Positions 9,086 through 18,507 of a DNA stretch of 64,000 bases are shown piece after piece (position 1 is the stretch's first letter; each line of letters opens with the position of its first letter). A program made the translations under genes and the position numbers. The notes under the pieces are model-generated. The model had not been told where the DNA came from. It saw only the letters and a program-made list of their open reading frames with translations, and did not search any database. Source of the stretch: Salipiger sp. IMCC34102 (GTDB taxonomy: Bacteria > Pseudomonadota > Alphaproteobacteria > Rhodobacterales > Rhodobacteraceae); contig NZ_SELQ01000004.1 of NCBI RefSeq assembly GCF_004145405.1, positions 186,001 to 250,000 on the forward strand, written 5' to 3'.

Positions 9086-10381
9086 TTACAGGTTGGGGTA
9101 GATCGGGAAGCGGTCGCAAAGGTCTTCGACCTCCTTCGCGACCCGGGCCTCGACCTCGCCGTTGCCGTCGGCGCCGTTGGCGGCCAGCCCGTCGACGACC
9201 TGCACGATCCACTGGGCGATCTGGCGGAACTCCGGCTCGGCGAAGCCGCGCGTGGTGCCCGCGGGGGTGCCCAGGCGCACGCCGGAGGTGATCGTGGGCT
9301 TTTCCGGATCGAAGGGAATGCCGTTCTTGTTGCAGGTGATATGCGCGCGGCCCAGCGCCTCTTCGGTGGCGTTGCCCTTCACGCCCTTGGGACGCAGGTC
9401 GACCAGCATCAGGTGCGTGTCGGTGCCCCCCGTGACGATGTCGAGGCCGCCCTTCATCAACTCGTCCGCCAGCGCCTGCGCGTTGGCGACGGTCTGCTTC
9501 TGGTAGTCCTTGAACCCGGGGCGCAGCGCCTCGCCGAAGGCCACGGCCTTGCCTGCGATCACGTGCATCAGCGGCCCGCCCTGGATGCCGGGGAAGATGG
9601 CGGAGTTCACCTTCTTCGCGATCTCGGCGTCGTCGGTCAGGATCATGCCGCCGCGCGGACCGCGCAGGGTCTTGTGCGTCGTCGTGGTCGCCGCATGCGC
9701 ATGGGGGAAGGGCGAAGGGTAGATCCCCGCCGCGATGAGCCCCGCGAAATGCGCCACGTCCGCCAGCAGGTAGGCGCCCACGCTGTCGGCGATGTCGCGC
9801 ATCCGCTTAAAGTCGATGATCCGCGGAATGGCGGAGCCGCCGGCGATGATCATCCGCGGCTCGTGCTCGGCGGCGAGTTCGGCGACCTGGTCGTAGTCCA
9901 GTTCCAGGTCCTGCTGGCGCACGCCGTACTGGACGGCGTTGAACCACTTGCCGGACTGGTTGGGCCGTGCGCCGTGGGTCAGGTGACCGCCCGCGTCGAG
10001 GCTCATGCCGAGGATCGTGTCGCCCGGCTGCAGCAGGGCGGTGAAGACCCCCTGGTTCGCCTGGCTGCCGGAATTCGGCTGCACGTTGGCGTAGCCGCAG
10101 TTGAAGAGCTTCTTGGCGCGTTCGCGGGCCAGGTTCTCGGCCACGTCGACATGCTCGCAGCCGCCGTAGTAGCGTTTGCCGGGGTAGCCTTCGGCATACT
10201 TGTTCGTCATCACGCTGCCCTGCGCTTCCATGACGGCGGCGCTGACGATGTTCTCGGAGGCGATCAGCTCGATCTCCTTGCGCTGGCGGCCGAGTTCGGC
10301 GCGCATCGCGGCGTGCAAGTCGGGGTCGCGGGTTTCCAGCGTTTCGGTGAAAAAGCCGTCGTCGCGGTGGGATGCGTTCAT
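9086..10381 (-). CDS. glyA: Serine hydroxymethyltransferase
   Basis: The 431-residue PLP enzyme interconverts serine plus tetrahydrofolate with glycine plus 5,10-methylene-THF in the cytosol and is the main one-carbon entry point. The PLP-lysine motif [14 protein letters not shown] is present, together with [10 protein letters not shown] near the N-terminus and the [16 protein letters not shown] signature. The ATG at 10381 is preferred because an AAGGAT site precedes it and the family begins close to this point; the frame extends upstream to 10429 without conservation. Methylene-THF from this enzyme supplies ThyA, encoded at 56454. Confidence 0.97.
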   Translation of the reverse strand: MNASHRDDGFFTETLETRDPDLHAAMRAELGRQRKEIELIASENIVSAAVMEAQGSVMTNKYAEGYPGKRYYGGCEHVDVAENLARERAKKLFNCGYANVQPNSGSQANQGVFTALLQPGDTILGMSLDAGGHLTHGARPNQSGKWFNAVQYGVRQQDLELDYDQVAELAAEHEPRMIIAGGSAIPRIIDFKRMRDIADSVGAYLLADVAHFAGLIAAGIYPSPFPHAHAATTTTHKTLRGPRGGMILTDDAEIAKKVNSAIFPGIQGGPLMHVIAGKAVAFGEALRPGFKDYQKQTVANAQALADELMKGGLDIVTGGTDTHLMLVDLRPKGVKGNATEEALGRAHITCNKNGIPFDPEKPTITSGVRLGTPAGTTRGFAEPEFRQIAQWIVQVVDGLAANGADGNGEVEARVAKEVEDLCDRFPIYPNL

Positions 10382-10555
10382 CGGTCTATCCTTCGGGCGG
10401 GGGCGCAAGGGCGCGTTCCCCGCCCTCATACGCCATTCGGGGGGGGCTCAAAAGGCGCAAAATCGACGCTTTCGGGCAGCTGTGCGCCTTGCCAAGCCCC
10501 GGCGCGGATGCCCATGATCGCGCGAACCCGTCTTGCCCCGTGTCCCAGGTCCGCC

Positions 10556-11320
10556 ATGCCCGATCGTCCCATCGCCTTCTTCGCCTCTCGCGCGCCCAGC
10601 GCACAGGAGGCGGAAAGGATCCTCTCGGCCCGCTACAACGCGGTTCCGGTCGAGGAGGCGGAGGTCATCGTGGCGCTGGGCGGCGACGGGTTCATGCTGC
10701 AGACCCTGCACCAGACCCAGGCGATCGCGGCCCCGGTCTACGGGATGAACCGCGGCACCGTGGGCTTCTTGATGAACGAATATGCCGAGGACGATCTGAT
10801 CGCGCGCCTCGATGCGGCGGTGGAGGAAGTCATCCATCCGCTGGAGATGACGGCGCTTGCGGCCGACGGCTCCATGCACCGGGAACTCGCGATCAACGAG
10901 GTGAGCCTTTTGCGCGCGGGGGCGCAGGCGGCCAAGCTGAAGATCAGCATCGACGGACGCGTGCGGATGGCGGAACTGGTCTGCGACGGGGCACTGGTGG
11001 CGACACCGGCGGGGTCGACCGCCTACAATTACTCGGCCCACGGCCCGATCCTGCCCATCGGGTCGGGCGTGTTGGCGCTGACGGCGATGGCGGCCTTCCG
11101 CCCCCGGCGCTGGCGCGGTGCCCTGCTGCCGGAAAAGGCCGTGGTGCGCATCGACGTGCTGGACGCGCAGAAACGCCCCGTCATGGCCGACGCCGACGGC
11201 CATTCGGTGCGCAACGTCCGCTCGGTCGAGATCCGTTCGGAGCCCAGCATCCGGCACCGTATCCTCTTCGATCCCGGTCACGGGTTGGAGGAACGCCTGC
11301 TGCAGGAGCAATTCGTCTAG
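10556..11320 (+). CDS. nadK: NAD kinase
   Basis: The 254-residue protein phosphorylates NAD to NADP in the cytosol. The diagnostic GGDG motif is at residues 42-45, and the second conserved block reads [18 protein letters not shown] with the active-site NE(V) upstream. The length is on the short side but normal for alphaproteobacteria. The ATG at 10556 is chosen for its fit to the family N-terminus ([17 protein letters not shown]); an upstream in-frame ATG would add a basic leader. The gene is divergent from glyA. Confidence 0.95.
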   Translation: MPDRPIAFFASRAPSAQEAERILSARYNAVPVEEAEVIVALGGDGFMLQTLHQTQAIAAPVYGMNRGTVGFLMNEYAEDDLIARLDAAVEEVIHPLEMTALAADGSMHRELAINEVSLLRAGAQAAKLKISIDGRVRMAELVCDGALVATPAGSTAYNYSAHGPILPIGSGVLALTAMAAFRPRRWRGALLPEKAVVRIDVLDAQKRPVMADADGHSVRNVRSVEIRSEPSIRHRILFDPGHGLEERLLQEQFV

Positions 11321-11343
11321 GGTCAGGGCTAAGCTGCCGCGCC

Positions 11344-11595
11344 TCAGCCCTCCGGCAGGTCAGGCGGCGCGACGCCCTTCTTGCGGCACTTTCTGGCATA
11401 GACTTCTGGCCAGGCGGGGAATTTCCCCATCACCGCCTGTTGCGCCATGACCAGTTGCACGAAGCCCGCGCGCTGTTCGGCGACCTTGATCTGCTTGAAG
11501 GCCTTCTTCTGGGGCTTGGTCATCGAACAGGCGATGCAGTGGCCCGCGCGCTTGTACTTGCACACGTCGATGCAGGGAGAGGGCAGTTTTCCCAT
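11344..11595 (-). CDS. DUF1289 domain protein
   Basis: The 83-residue protein carries the DUF1289 cysteine signature at its N-terminus (PCIDVCKYKR..HCIACSM, Cys near residues 8, 12, 20 and 23), a probable metal or Fe-S binding knuckle. The rest is basic and helical and ends in a KCRKKG segment. It follows the CIA30-like gene by three bases on the same strand and is surely cotranscribed with it. Function is unknown. Confidence 0.88.
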   Translation of the reverse strand: MGKLPSPCIDVCKYKRAGHCIACSMTKPQKKAFKQIKVAEQRAGFVQLVMAQQAVMGKFPAWPEVYARKCRKKGVAPPDLPEG

Positions 11596-11598
11596 GGT

Positions 11599-12072
11599 TC
11601 AGTCCACCGTCTCTATCTGGGCCATGTCGAGCCTTGCGGTATAGTCCCGCCCGTAGGCCACAAGGCCGATACCGCGCAGGTCCTGCGGGCGCAGCTCGGC
11701 CGTCAGCCCGCGCCCGTTGCTTTCGAAATCGGACAGGGGCAGCGTGACCGTCTCCCAGTGCGCGGGCGCCGTGAACCGGGCGGTGTAATAATGCCAGGGC
11801 CGGTCGGAGTTCACGGTGCGCAGGTGCACCTCGTACATCTCGCCGTTGCCGCGGACGTCGAAGGCGAGGGCGCGCGTCTCCTTTGGCAGGCCCTCGACCT
11901 CGCGGCGCACCTGCAGGAAGCCGCCGCCGTTGTCGGTGCTGACCTCGCCCCGCAGGGCAGCAAAGCTGCGTCCGTCCTCGTGGCGCAGCTCCGCGGCGCC
12001 TTCGGACGCGCCGCCCATCACCTGATCCGAGATGAAGCGCCAGGTCGTGGTGTCGTCGAAGGTCAGATGCAT
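11599..12072 (-). CDS. CIA30 family protein
   Basis: The 157-residue protein matches the CIA30 family (complex I intermediate-associated protein 30), a galactose-binding-like beta-sandwich. The diagnostic N-terminal run is W-FISDQVMGGAS, followed by the G-VSTDNGGGF strand. Mitochondrial CIA30 assists complex I assembly; bacterial homologues are of unknown function. It forms a two-gene operon with DUF1289. Confidence 0.88.
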   Translation of the reverse strand: MHLTFDDTTTWRFISDQVMGGASEGAAELRHEDGRSFAALRGEVSTDNGGGFLQVRREVEGLPKETRALAFDVRGNGEMYEVHLRTVNSDRPWHYYTARFTAPAHWETVTLPLSDFESNGRGLTAELRPQDLRGIGLVAYGRDYTARLDMAQIETVD

Positions 12073-12198
12073 CGCGGGCTCCTGTCTGCTGCCCCGGGCG
12101 ATCTAGGCCACGTACAGGGCGCGACCAGAGCTTCGCTTTCCGACCTTGCAACGGGCGCTAGGTCAAAACGCAACGCCAAACCCCAAGAGGAGTCCGCA

Positions 12199-12726
12199 AT
12201 GCTCAGACTTTCCGCCTCTCTTGCCGCAGTCGTGATCGCCGGGCCCGCCCTCGCGCAGGACGACAGCCAGTTCGTCGCGTTCGAGGACGTTCTCGCCGCG
12301 AATGCGGACAGGCCCTTCGAGTGCAACGATCACCTTGAGATCAACGACAGCTGCACCGCCATCGGGACCTATGCGCTCAGCGGTGATCGCCTGATCTCGA
12401 AAGGCTTCTTCTCGCTCGCGCCGGAATCGCCTGCCGTGGTCGAGGTCACTTACGAGAGCACCATGGTCGACGGCGCGATCTGCGGCTTCGAGAACCTGAC
12501 GGCCTCGTCCGGCATCGACCCCGCGACCGACGAGGCGATTGCGGAGGCCATGCGAAGCGTCTTCGACAGCTTCGGGCCGCTGTGCACCTATTACTACGAC
12601 ATGGGCGACGGGTCCTACGTGTCGCTGACCCGGCAGGAGGACGGTACCGTGATCGAGGATGGGCGCGCCGAAGTGACCTTCCACGCGGAGATGCCCGACC
12701 TGCGCCCGCAGGACGTCGAGATGTAG
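12199..12726 (+). CDS. Periplasmic hypothetical protein with signal peptide
   Basis: The 175-residue protein has a clear signal peptide (residues 1-20, cleavage after PALA) and an acidic mature part with four cysteines that could form two disulfides. An AAGAGGAG site lies just upstream of the ATG at 12199. No domain is recognised. It is transcribed convergently with prpE, and a hairpin lies at the junction. Confidence 0.8.
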   Translation: MLRLSASLAAVVIAGPALAQDDSQFVAFEDVLAANADRPFECNDHLEINDSCTAIGTYALSGDRLISKGFFSLAPESPAVVEVTYESTMVDGAICGFENLTASSGIDPATDEAIAEAMRSVFDSFGPLCTYYYDMGDGSYVSLTRQEDGTVIEDGRAEVTFHAEMPDLRPQDVEM

Positions 12727-12736
12727 AAGGCCGGGG

Positions 12737-12755
12737 CCCCGGATCAGGTCCGGGG
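12737..12755. terminator. Hairpin at a convergent junction
   Basis: CCCCGGA (12737-12743) and TCCGGGG (12749-12755) pair across a five-base loop that overlaps the prpE stop codon. It sits between the convergent periplasmic-protein gene and prpE and may act in both directions. Confidence 0.45.
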
Positions 12756-14666
12756 CGGGGCGGGCTCTTCCAAGGCCGTTCCACCGTAGCCCAGGGGTCG
12801 GATGCGGTCGCGGATCTCGTCCAGGATCGCGGGATCGTCGATGGTGGCGGGCATCCTGAAGTCCGATCCGTCGGCGATTGCGACCATGGTGCGGCGCAGG
12901 ATCTTGCCCGACCGCGTCTTGGGCAATCGGTTCACCACCGCGACCAGCTTGAAGGCGGCCACCGGGCCGATGCTGTCGCGGACCATCCTCACGCAATCGG
13001 CGGCGATCTCCGCCTCCGGGCGGGTGGTGCCCTTGTTGGTGCAGACGAAGCCCATGGGCAGCTGGCCCTTCAGCGGGTCGGTCACGCCGATCACGGCACA
13101 TTCGGCGACGTCGGGGTGGTTGGCCAGCACTTCCTCCATCGCGCCGGTGGAGAGCCTGTGGCCCGCCACGTTGATGACGTCGTCGGTGCGCGCCATGATG
13201 TAGAGATAGCCGTCCTCGTCGATCAGGCCCGCGTCACCGGTCTCGTAGTAGCCGGGGAAGGTGGACAGGTAGCTCTTGCGGAACCGCTCCTCGGCTTGCC
13301 AGAGCGTCGGCAGGGTGCCGGGGGGCAAAGGAAGCTTGACCGCGATGGCCCCGAGGGTGCCGGCTGGCAATTCCGTTCCATCCTCGCCCAGCACGCGAAT
13401 GTCGTAGCCGGGCATGGGCTTGGTGGGGCTGCCGACCTTGACGGGCAGCGCCTCGATCCCCGCGGGATTGGCCACCATGGGCCAGCCGCTTTCGGTCTGC
13501 CACCAGTGGTCATAGACCGGCACGCCCATGGTGCGCTGCGCCCAGTGGACGGTGTCGGGGTCGGCCCGCTCTCCGGCAAGGTAGAGGGCGCGCAGGGAAC
13601 TGATGTCGTAGTCCTTGATGAGCGCGCCGGTGGGATCCTCGCGCTTGATCGCGCGGAAGGCGGTGGGTGCCGTGAAGAAGCTGCGCACCTCGTGGTCCTG
13701 GATCACGCGCCAGAAGGTGCCGGCGTCGGGCGTGCCCACGGGCTTGCCTTCGAAGACCACCGTGGTGTTGCCCGCGATCAGGGGCGCGTAGCAGATGTAG
13801 CTGTGCCCCACGACCCAGCCCACGTCGGAGGCCGCCCAGAAGACTTCCCCCGGTGCGACGTTGTAGACGTTCCGCATGGTCCAGTGCAGCGCCACGAGGT
13901 GCCCCGCGGTATCGCGCACGACGCCCTTCGGCGCGCCGGTCGTGCCCGAGGTATAGAGGATGTAGGCAGGGTGATCGCCGGGCACCGGCACGCAAGGTGC
14001 GGGTTCAAGGCCCTCCTGCACGGCGTTCCAGTCCAAGTCGCGGCCCGGGGTCAACGCGCAGGGGTGCTGCGGGCGCTGAAGGATGATGGTGAAGTCGACC
14101 GCGTGGGCCGCCTGTTCGAGCGCGCCGTCGATCAGCGGCTTGTACGCCACGACGCGCCCCGGCTCCAACCCGCAGGACGCGGCGAGGATCGCACGGGGCT
14201 TGGCGTCGTCGATCCGCACGGCGAGTTCATGCGCGGCGAAACCGCCGAAGACGACCGAGTGGATCGCGCCGATCCGCGTGCAAGCCAGCATGGCGACAAG
14301 CGCCTCGGGCACCATGGGCATGTAGATGATGACCCGGTCGCCCGTCTCGACGCCCTTCGCGGTCAGGGCGGCGGCCAGAAGGGCGGTGCGGTTCTGCAAC
14401 TCGGCGTAGGTCATCTTCGAGACCGAGCCGGTCATCGGGCTGTCGTGGATGATCGCCACGCGGTCGCCATGACCGGCGGCGACATGCCGGTCGACGGCGT
14501 TGTAGCAGGTGTTGACGCGCGCGTCGGTGAACCAGCGGTGGAAGGGGGCCGCGCCGTCATCCAGCGCGCGGCTGGGGGGCGTGTCCCAGTCGATGGCCCC
14601 TGCCGCCTCCATCCAGAACGCCTCCGGGTCGTCCTTCCAGCTTTGGTAAACCTCTGCGTAGCTCAT
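12744..14666 (-). CDS. prpE: Propionate--CoA ligase (propionyl-CoA synthetase)
   Basis: The 640-residue AMP-forming acyl-CoA synthetase activates propionate, and possibly acetate or acrylate, with ATP and CoA. The ATP-binding signature YTSGTTGAPKGVVRDTAGH is the PrpE form (RD after KGVV). The adenylation motif YETGDAG and the C-terminal catalytic lysine in KTRSGKIL are present. The ATG at 14666, preceded by a purine-rich GGACAGG, matches the family start MSYAEVYQSW; a longer frame to 14810 crosses the repeat region and is not credible. The next gene downstream is on the other strand, so prpE is monocistronic. Confidence 0.93.
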   Translation of the reverse strand: MSYAEVYQSWKDDPEAFWMEAAGAIDWDTPPSRALDDGAAPFHRWFTDARVNTCYNAVDRHVAAGHGDRVAIIHDSPMTGSVSKMTYAELQNRTALLAAALTAKGVETGDRVIIYMPMVPEALVAMLACTRIGAIHSVVFGGFAAHELAVRIDDAKPRAILAASCGLEPGRVVAYKPLIDGALEQAAHAVDFTIILQRPQHPCALTPGRDLDWNAVQEGLEPAPCVPVPGDHPAYILYTSGTTGAPKGVVRDTAGHLVALHWTMRNVYNVAPGEVFWAASDVGWVVGHSYICYAPLIAGNTTVVFEGKPVGTPDAGTFWRVIQDHEVRSFFTAPTAFRAIKREDPTGALIKDYDISSLRALYLAGERADPDTVHWAQRTMGVPVYDHWWQTESGWPMVANPAGIEALPVKVGSPTKPMPGYDIRVLGEDGTELPAGTLGAIAVKLPLPPGTLPTLWQAEERFRKSYLSTFPGYYETGDAGLIDEDGYLYIMARTDDVINVAGHRLSTGAMEEVLANHPDVAECAVIGVTDPLKGQLPMGFVCTNKGTTRPEAEIAADCVRMVRDSIGPVAAFKLVAVVNRLPKTRSGKILRRTMVAIADGSDFRMPATIDDPAILDEIRDRIRPLGYGGTALEEPAPPRT

Positions 14667-14739
14667 GTCCTGTCCTCCCTCGGGGCAAAGGGATAGGCGG
14701 GGGACGCGAAGCGGGCAAGCGTGGCCAAGGGTCAGGGGG

Positions 14740-14931
14740 AGGGGGCTGTAAATTTCTTTGCTGACGGCAAGGGGTCCGCCCTGCAGGCGGCTTGGAGGCT
14801 CTGCCTCCAAACCTCCGGGATATTTGGGGAACAGAGAATGGGGGCGCCGTTCCCGACCGGGCGCGGCTTTCTCCCGGAGGACGTATCGCGCAAAGACGCG
14901 CGCCGGCGCGGCGGGGGCTGAGCCCCGTTCC
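14740..14931. repeat. Intergenic repeat region with palindromes
   Basis: This 265-base space between maeB and prpE holds GGAGGCTCTGCCTCCAAACCTCCGGGATATTT-like sequence at about 14793-14826 (shared with 1-30) and a GGGGGCTGAGCCCCG palindrome near 14914-14928. No gene is seen in it. The palindromes may terminate maeB-flanking transcripts. Confidence 0.6.
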
Positions 14932-17211
14932 TTACCCGTAATGCGCGACCGGCGTGCCGGCGATGGCGGACATGTTCAGAAGGCCCCGCGCGGTGATCGA
15001 GGGCGTCACGATATGCGCCCGGTTGCCCATGCCCATCAGGATCGGGCCGACTTCGAGGCCGCCGGCGCGGGTCTTGAGGATGTTGCGCACCGCGCTGGCC
15101 GCGTCGGCGTTGGCGAAGACGAGGCAGTTCGCGGCCCCCGGCAGGCGGCCTCCGGGGAAGATCCGTTCGCGGGTCTCGAGGTCCAGCGCGCTGTCGATGT
15201 GCATCTCCCCGTCGTAGGCGAAGTCGCGCGGGGCGGAATCCAGGATCTCCATCGCCGCGCGCATCCGGCGGCCCGAGTCGCTGTCGAGGTTGCCGAACTG
15301 GCTGTGGGAGCACAGTGCGATCTGCGGCTCGATCCCGAAACGCCGGATGTGGCGCGCGGCGGAGGTCACCGTCTCGGCGATCTGCGCCGGTGTCGGCTCC
15401 TCGTGGACCTGGGTGTCGGCGATGAAGAGGCTGTCGTTTTCCAGGATCATCAGGCTGAGCGCCGCCACGGGGTGCAGGCCGCCGCTTCCCAGCACCTGCT
15501 CGATGTAGTTCTTGTGCCACAGGAACTGGCCGAAGGTGCCGCAGATCATGCTGTCCGCCTCGTTGCGCTGGACCATGACGGCGGCGATGGCGGTGGTGTT
15601 GGTCCGCATGATCGCCTTGGCCAGGTCCGGCGTCACGCCGCGCCGGGCCATGAGCTGATGATAGGTGCCCCAGTAGTCGCGGTAGCGGGGATCGTTCTCG
15701 GGGTTGACCAGCATGAAGTCGCGTTCGGGCCGGATGTCGAGACCGGCGCGTTCGCAGCGGGCCGCGATCACGTCGGGGCGGCCGATCAGGATCGGGACTT
15801 CGGTGGTTTCCTCCATGATTGCCTGGGCCGCGCGCAGGACCCGCTCGTCCTCTCCTTCCGCGAATACGATCCGGCGTGTGGCGGTCTGCGCGGCTTCGAA
15901 TACCGGGCGCATGATGAAGGCGGACTTGAAGACGCTGGCGTCGAGCCCCGCCTTGTAGGCGGCGAGATCCGCGATCGGGCGCCGGGCGACGCCGGTCTCG
16001 CCGGCGGCACGGGCGACGGCGGTGGCGACGACCCCCATGAGGCGCGGATCGAAGGGCTTGGGGATCAGGTAGTCGCGCCCGAAGGTCAGCTGCTCGCCCT
16101 GGTAGGCGGCGGCGGCCTCGGCGCTGGTGGTGGCGCGCGCCATGGCGGCGATGCCTTCGATGCAGGCGATCTTCATCTCGTCGTTGATCGTGGTCGCACC
16201 CGCATCCAGCGCACCGCGGAAGATGAAGGGAAAGCACAACACGTTGTTGACCTGGTTCGGAAAATCCGAGCGGCCGGTGGCGATGATCGCGTCGGGGGCC
16301 GCGGCGCGGGCGGCGTCGGGCTCGATCTCGGGGTGAGGATTGGCCAGCGCGAAGATGATCGGCGCGGAGGACATGCGGGATACCATCTGAGGCGTGAGGA
16401 CGCCGGGGCCCGACAGGCCGAGGAACACGTCCGCGCCGTCGATCACCTCGTCCAGGGTGCGGGCATCCGTGTTCTGCGCGTAAGCCGCCTTCTGCGGCGT
16501 CATGTCCGTCTCGCGCCCCTCGTGGACCAGGCCCTGCAGGTCGCAAAGCCAGACGTTCTCGCGCTTCAGTCCCAGCTTCAGCAGCATGTTCAGGCAGGCG
16601 ATTCCGGCGGCACCCCCGCCGGTCGAGACGACCTTGATGTCGGCAAAGCTCTTGCCCGCGATCCGCAGCGCGTTGCTGATCCCGGCGGCCACGACGATGG
16701 CGGTGCCGTGCTGGTCGTCGTGGAAGACGGGGATGTTCATCCGTTCGCGGCAGATCTCCTCGACGATGAAGCAGTCGGGGGCCTTGATGTCCTCGAGGTT
16801 GATCGCGCCGAAGGTCGGCTCCAGCGCGCAGACAAGTTCCGCCAGCTTGTACGGGTCGGATTCGTCCAGCTCGATGTCGAAGCAGTCGATGCCCGCGAAC
16901 TTCTTGAACAGGACCGCCTTGCCTTCCATCACCGGCTTGGAGGCCAGCGCCCCGATGTTGCCCAGGCCCAGCACCGCCGTCCCGTTGGTGACCACGCCCA
17001 CGAGGTTGGCACGGGTGGTATAGTCGCGGGCGGTGTCGGGGTCGGCCTTGATGTCCAGGCAGGCCTCCGCCACGCCCGGGGAATAGGCGCGGGCCAGGTC
17101 GCGCCCGTTGGCCAGCGGCTTGGTGGCGCGCACCTCCAATTTTCCGGGACGCGGAAAGCGGTGGTAGTCCAGCGCCGCGCGCCGGGCGGTGTCATTGGGT
17201 TCGGTGGTCAT
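14932..17211 (-). CDS. maeB: NADP-dependent malic enzyme with phosphotransacetylase-like domain
   Basis: The 759-residue protein is the long MaeB type. The malic-enzyme domain (about residues 1-430) contains YSPGVAEAC, the NGTAVLGLGNIG nucleotide region and the VVSTGGGAAGIACL Rossmann motif, and a phosphate acetyl/butyryltransferase-like domain (about 440-759) follows. It decarboxylates malate to pyruvate with NADPH formation; the C-terminal domain is generally regulatory (acetyl-CoA sensing) rather than catalytic. It contributes NADPH, whose precursor NADP is supplied by NadK at 10556. The ATG at 17211 gives the usual N-terminus. Confidence 0.95.
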   Translation of the reverse strand: MTTEPNDTARRAALDYHRFPRPGKLEVRATKPLANGRDLARAYSPGVAEACLDIKADPDTARDYTTRANLVGVVTNGTAVLGLGNIGALASKPVMEGKAVLFKKFAGIDCFDIELDESDPYKLAELVCALEPTFGAINLEDIKAPDCFIVEEICRERMNIPVFHDDQHGTAIVVAAGISNALRIAGKSFADIKVVSTGGGAAGIACLNMLLKLGLKRENVWLCDLQGLVHEGRETDMTPQKAAYAQNTDARTLDEVIDGADVFLGLSGPGVLTPQMVSRMSSAPIIFALANPHPEIEPDAARAAAPDAIIATGRSDFPNQVNNVLCFPFIFRGALDAGATTINDEMKIACIEGIAAMARATTSAEAAAAYQGEQLTFGRDYLIPKPFDPRLMGVVATAVARAAGETGVARRPIADLAAYKAGLDASVFKSAFIMRPVFEAAQTATRRIVFAEGEDERVLRAAQAIMEETTEVPILIGRPDVIAARCERAGLDIRPERDFMLVNPENDPRYRDYWGTYHQLMARRGVTPDLAKAIMRTNTTAIAAVMVQRNEADSMICGTFGQFLWHKNYIEQVLGSGGLHPVAALSLMILENDSLFIADTQVHEEPTPAQIAETVTSAARHIRRFGIEPQIALCSHSQFGNLDSDSGRRMRAAMEILDSAPRDFAYDGEMHIDSALDLETRERIFPGGRLPGAANCLVFANADAASAVRNILKTRAGGLEVGPILMGMGNRAHIVTPSITARGLLNMSAIAGTPVAHYG

Positions 17212-17284
17212 GGGGGTGCGGCCTTCTTCTTCGATTGCCGCACCCTAACGCGGTCGTGACGCCGGGGAAAGCGCCCGCCGGGGC

Positions 17285-17506
17285 CTATTGGCCGCGCCCG
17301 GTCTTGTCCTGCAAGGCGTCGATACGCTTGCTGGCCTCGGCCTTGGAGAGGCTTTCGTCGAACTCCACGCCCGCTTCCTCGCTCAGGGTCTTGAGGTAGC
17401 TGGCCTGCGCACCGGTCATCGTCTCGTCGCCGGTGACCCAATCGTCCACGGGCTTGTCGGCGTTGCCGGGGGCGTCGGTCTTGGGTTGGCTCGTGTCTTC
17501 GGTCAT
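17285..17506 (-). CDS. DUF3072 protein, copy 1 of a tandem set
   Basis: The protein (about 73 residues from the ATG at 17506, which has GGAG eight bases upstream) ends in a DUF3072 domain: TMTGAQASYLKTL, then EEAGVEFDESLSKAEASKRI. The N-terminus is hydrophilic and low in complexity. Two further paralogues lie immediately upstream on the same strand. Function is unknown; the compact helical domain with a conserved F-D-LS-A-A-RI pattern suggests a SAP-like or SHOCT-like small fold, which is a guess. Confidence 0.85.
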   Translation of the reverse strand: MTEDTSQPKTDAPGNADKPVDDWVTGDETMTGAQASYLKTLSEEAGVEFDESLSKAEASKRIDALQDKTGRGQ

Positions 17507-17591
17507 CTGATGCTCCTGCAACGGGTTGATGTTCCGTTAATGTTCCAGAACCCGATTCTGTTCCGCCCGCAGCATCGCTTTGCCGAAAGGC

Positions 17592-17771
17592 TCAGCGTTC
17601 GCCCGGCAGTTCGGTGCCTTCGACCTTGGTCGAGAGTTCCTCGATCAGCTCGTCGGCCTTGTTCGCGGACATCTGGTCGTCGAACGGATGCCCGGTCTTC
17701 TCGCACAGGTCCTGCAGGATCGCGGCCTGTTCGCCGCTCATCTTGTGGTTGTCGGCATACATGGTGGCCAT
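17592..17771 (-). CDS. DUF3072 protein, copy 2
   Basis: The 59-residue protein starts MATMYADNHKMSGEQAAIL and continues with a CEKTGHPFDDQMSANKADEL segment, the same pattern as the flanking paralogues. The start at 17771 has a GAAGGAG site upstream. It is the shortest copy and is essentially the domain alone. Confidence 0.85.
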   Translation of the reverse strand: MATMYADNHKMSGEQAAILQDLCEKTGHPFDDQMSANKADELIEELSTKVEGTELPGER

Positions 17772-17783
17772 GGTTGGGCTCCT

Positions 17784-17996
17784 TCAGAGGTTCTGTTCGT
17801 CGTTGGTCCGGTCGCGCAGGACCTCGATCCGCTCCATCGCCTGGGCCTGCGTCAGGCTGGCGTCGAAGGGTTCGCCCGCTTCCTCGCACAGCACGCGCAA
17901 CATGTCGGCCTGCTGGGAGGTCATCGGATCATCGGGATTCTGCGCGGTCTGCGCCTCTGTTTCGGCGACGACGGGTTTGGCGGTGGGGGGTATCAT
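17784..17996 (-). CDS. DUF3072 protein, copy 3
   Basis: The 70-residue protein carries MTSQQADMLRVLCEEAGEPF followed by DASLTQAQAMERI, aligned with copies 1 and 2. It lies 12 bases upstream of copy 2 and is the first gene of the presumed three-gene unit. It is divergent from cdd across about 100 bases, which must hold both promoters. Confidence 0.85.
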   Translation of the reverse strand: MIPPTAKPVVAETEAQTAQNPDDPMTSQQADMLRVLCEEAGEPFDASLTQAQAMERIEVLRDRTNDEQNL

Positions 17997-18100
17997 GGCG
18001 GTCTCCTATGCTGGGGGATGAACGCGCGGGCAGGGGCGGGGTTCCGCCTTGCATCCGCGGCCCCCCGGCGGCAGACTTCCCGCCAAAACGAGGATCCCCC

Positions 18101-18505
18101 ATGCCGGATACAGACGATCTGATCGAGGCGGCGCGCGCCGTGCGCCTGCGCGCCTACGTTCCCTATTCCCGCTTTCACGTGGGCGCGGCCATACGGTCGG
18201 CCTCGGGCGCGGTCTACGCAGGCTGCAACGTCGAGAACGTGGCCTACCCCGAAGGCACCTGCGCCGAGGCGGGGGCCATCGCTGCGATGATCGCGGGCGG
18301 CGATACGCAGATCGCCCAGATCGCGGTGATCGCCGACAGCCCCGATCCGGTCAGCCCCTGCGGTGGCTGCCGGCAGAAGATCGCCGAGTTCGCCAAGGGC
18401 GACACGCCCGTCACGCTGACCACCACCGACGGCGCGCGGCTGGACACCACCGTCAGCGCGCTTCTGCCGGGGGCCTTCGACCAAGACCAGATGAGCCGGG
18501 TCTGA
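18101..18505 (+). CDS. cdd: Cytidine deaminase
   Basis: The 134-residue homotetrameric-type enzyme deaminates cytidine and deoxycytidine to uridine and deoxyuridine. The zinc and catalytic motif CAEAGA has Cys 54 and Glu 56, and PCGGC supplies Cys 87 and Cys 90. It opens a five-gene salvage operon; the next start codon lies two bases after its stop. Confidence 0.95.
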   Translation: MPDTDDLIEAARAVRLRAYVPYSRFHVGAAIRSASGAVYAGCNVENVAYPEGTCAEAGAIAAMIAGGDTQIAQIAVIADSPDPVSPCGGCRQKIAEFAKGDTPVTLTTTDGARLDTTVSALLPGAFDQDQMSRV

Positions 18506-18507
18506 CC

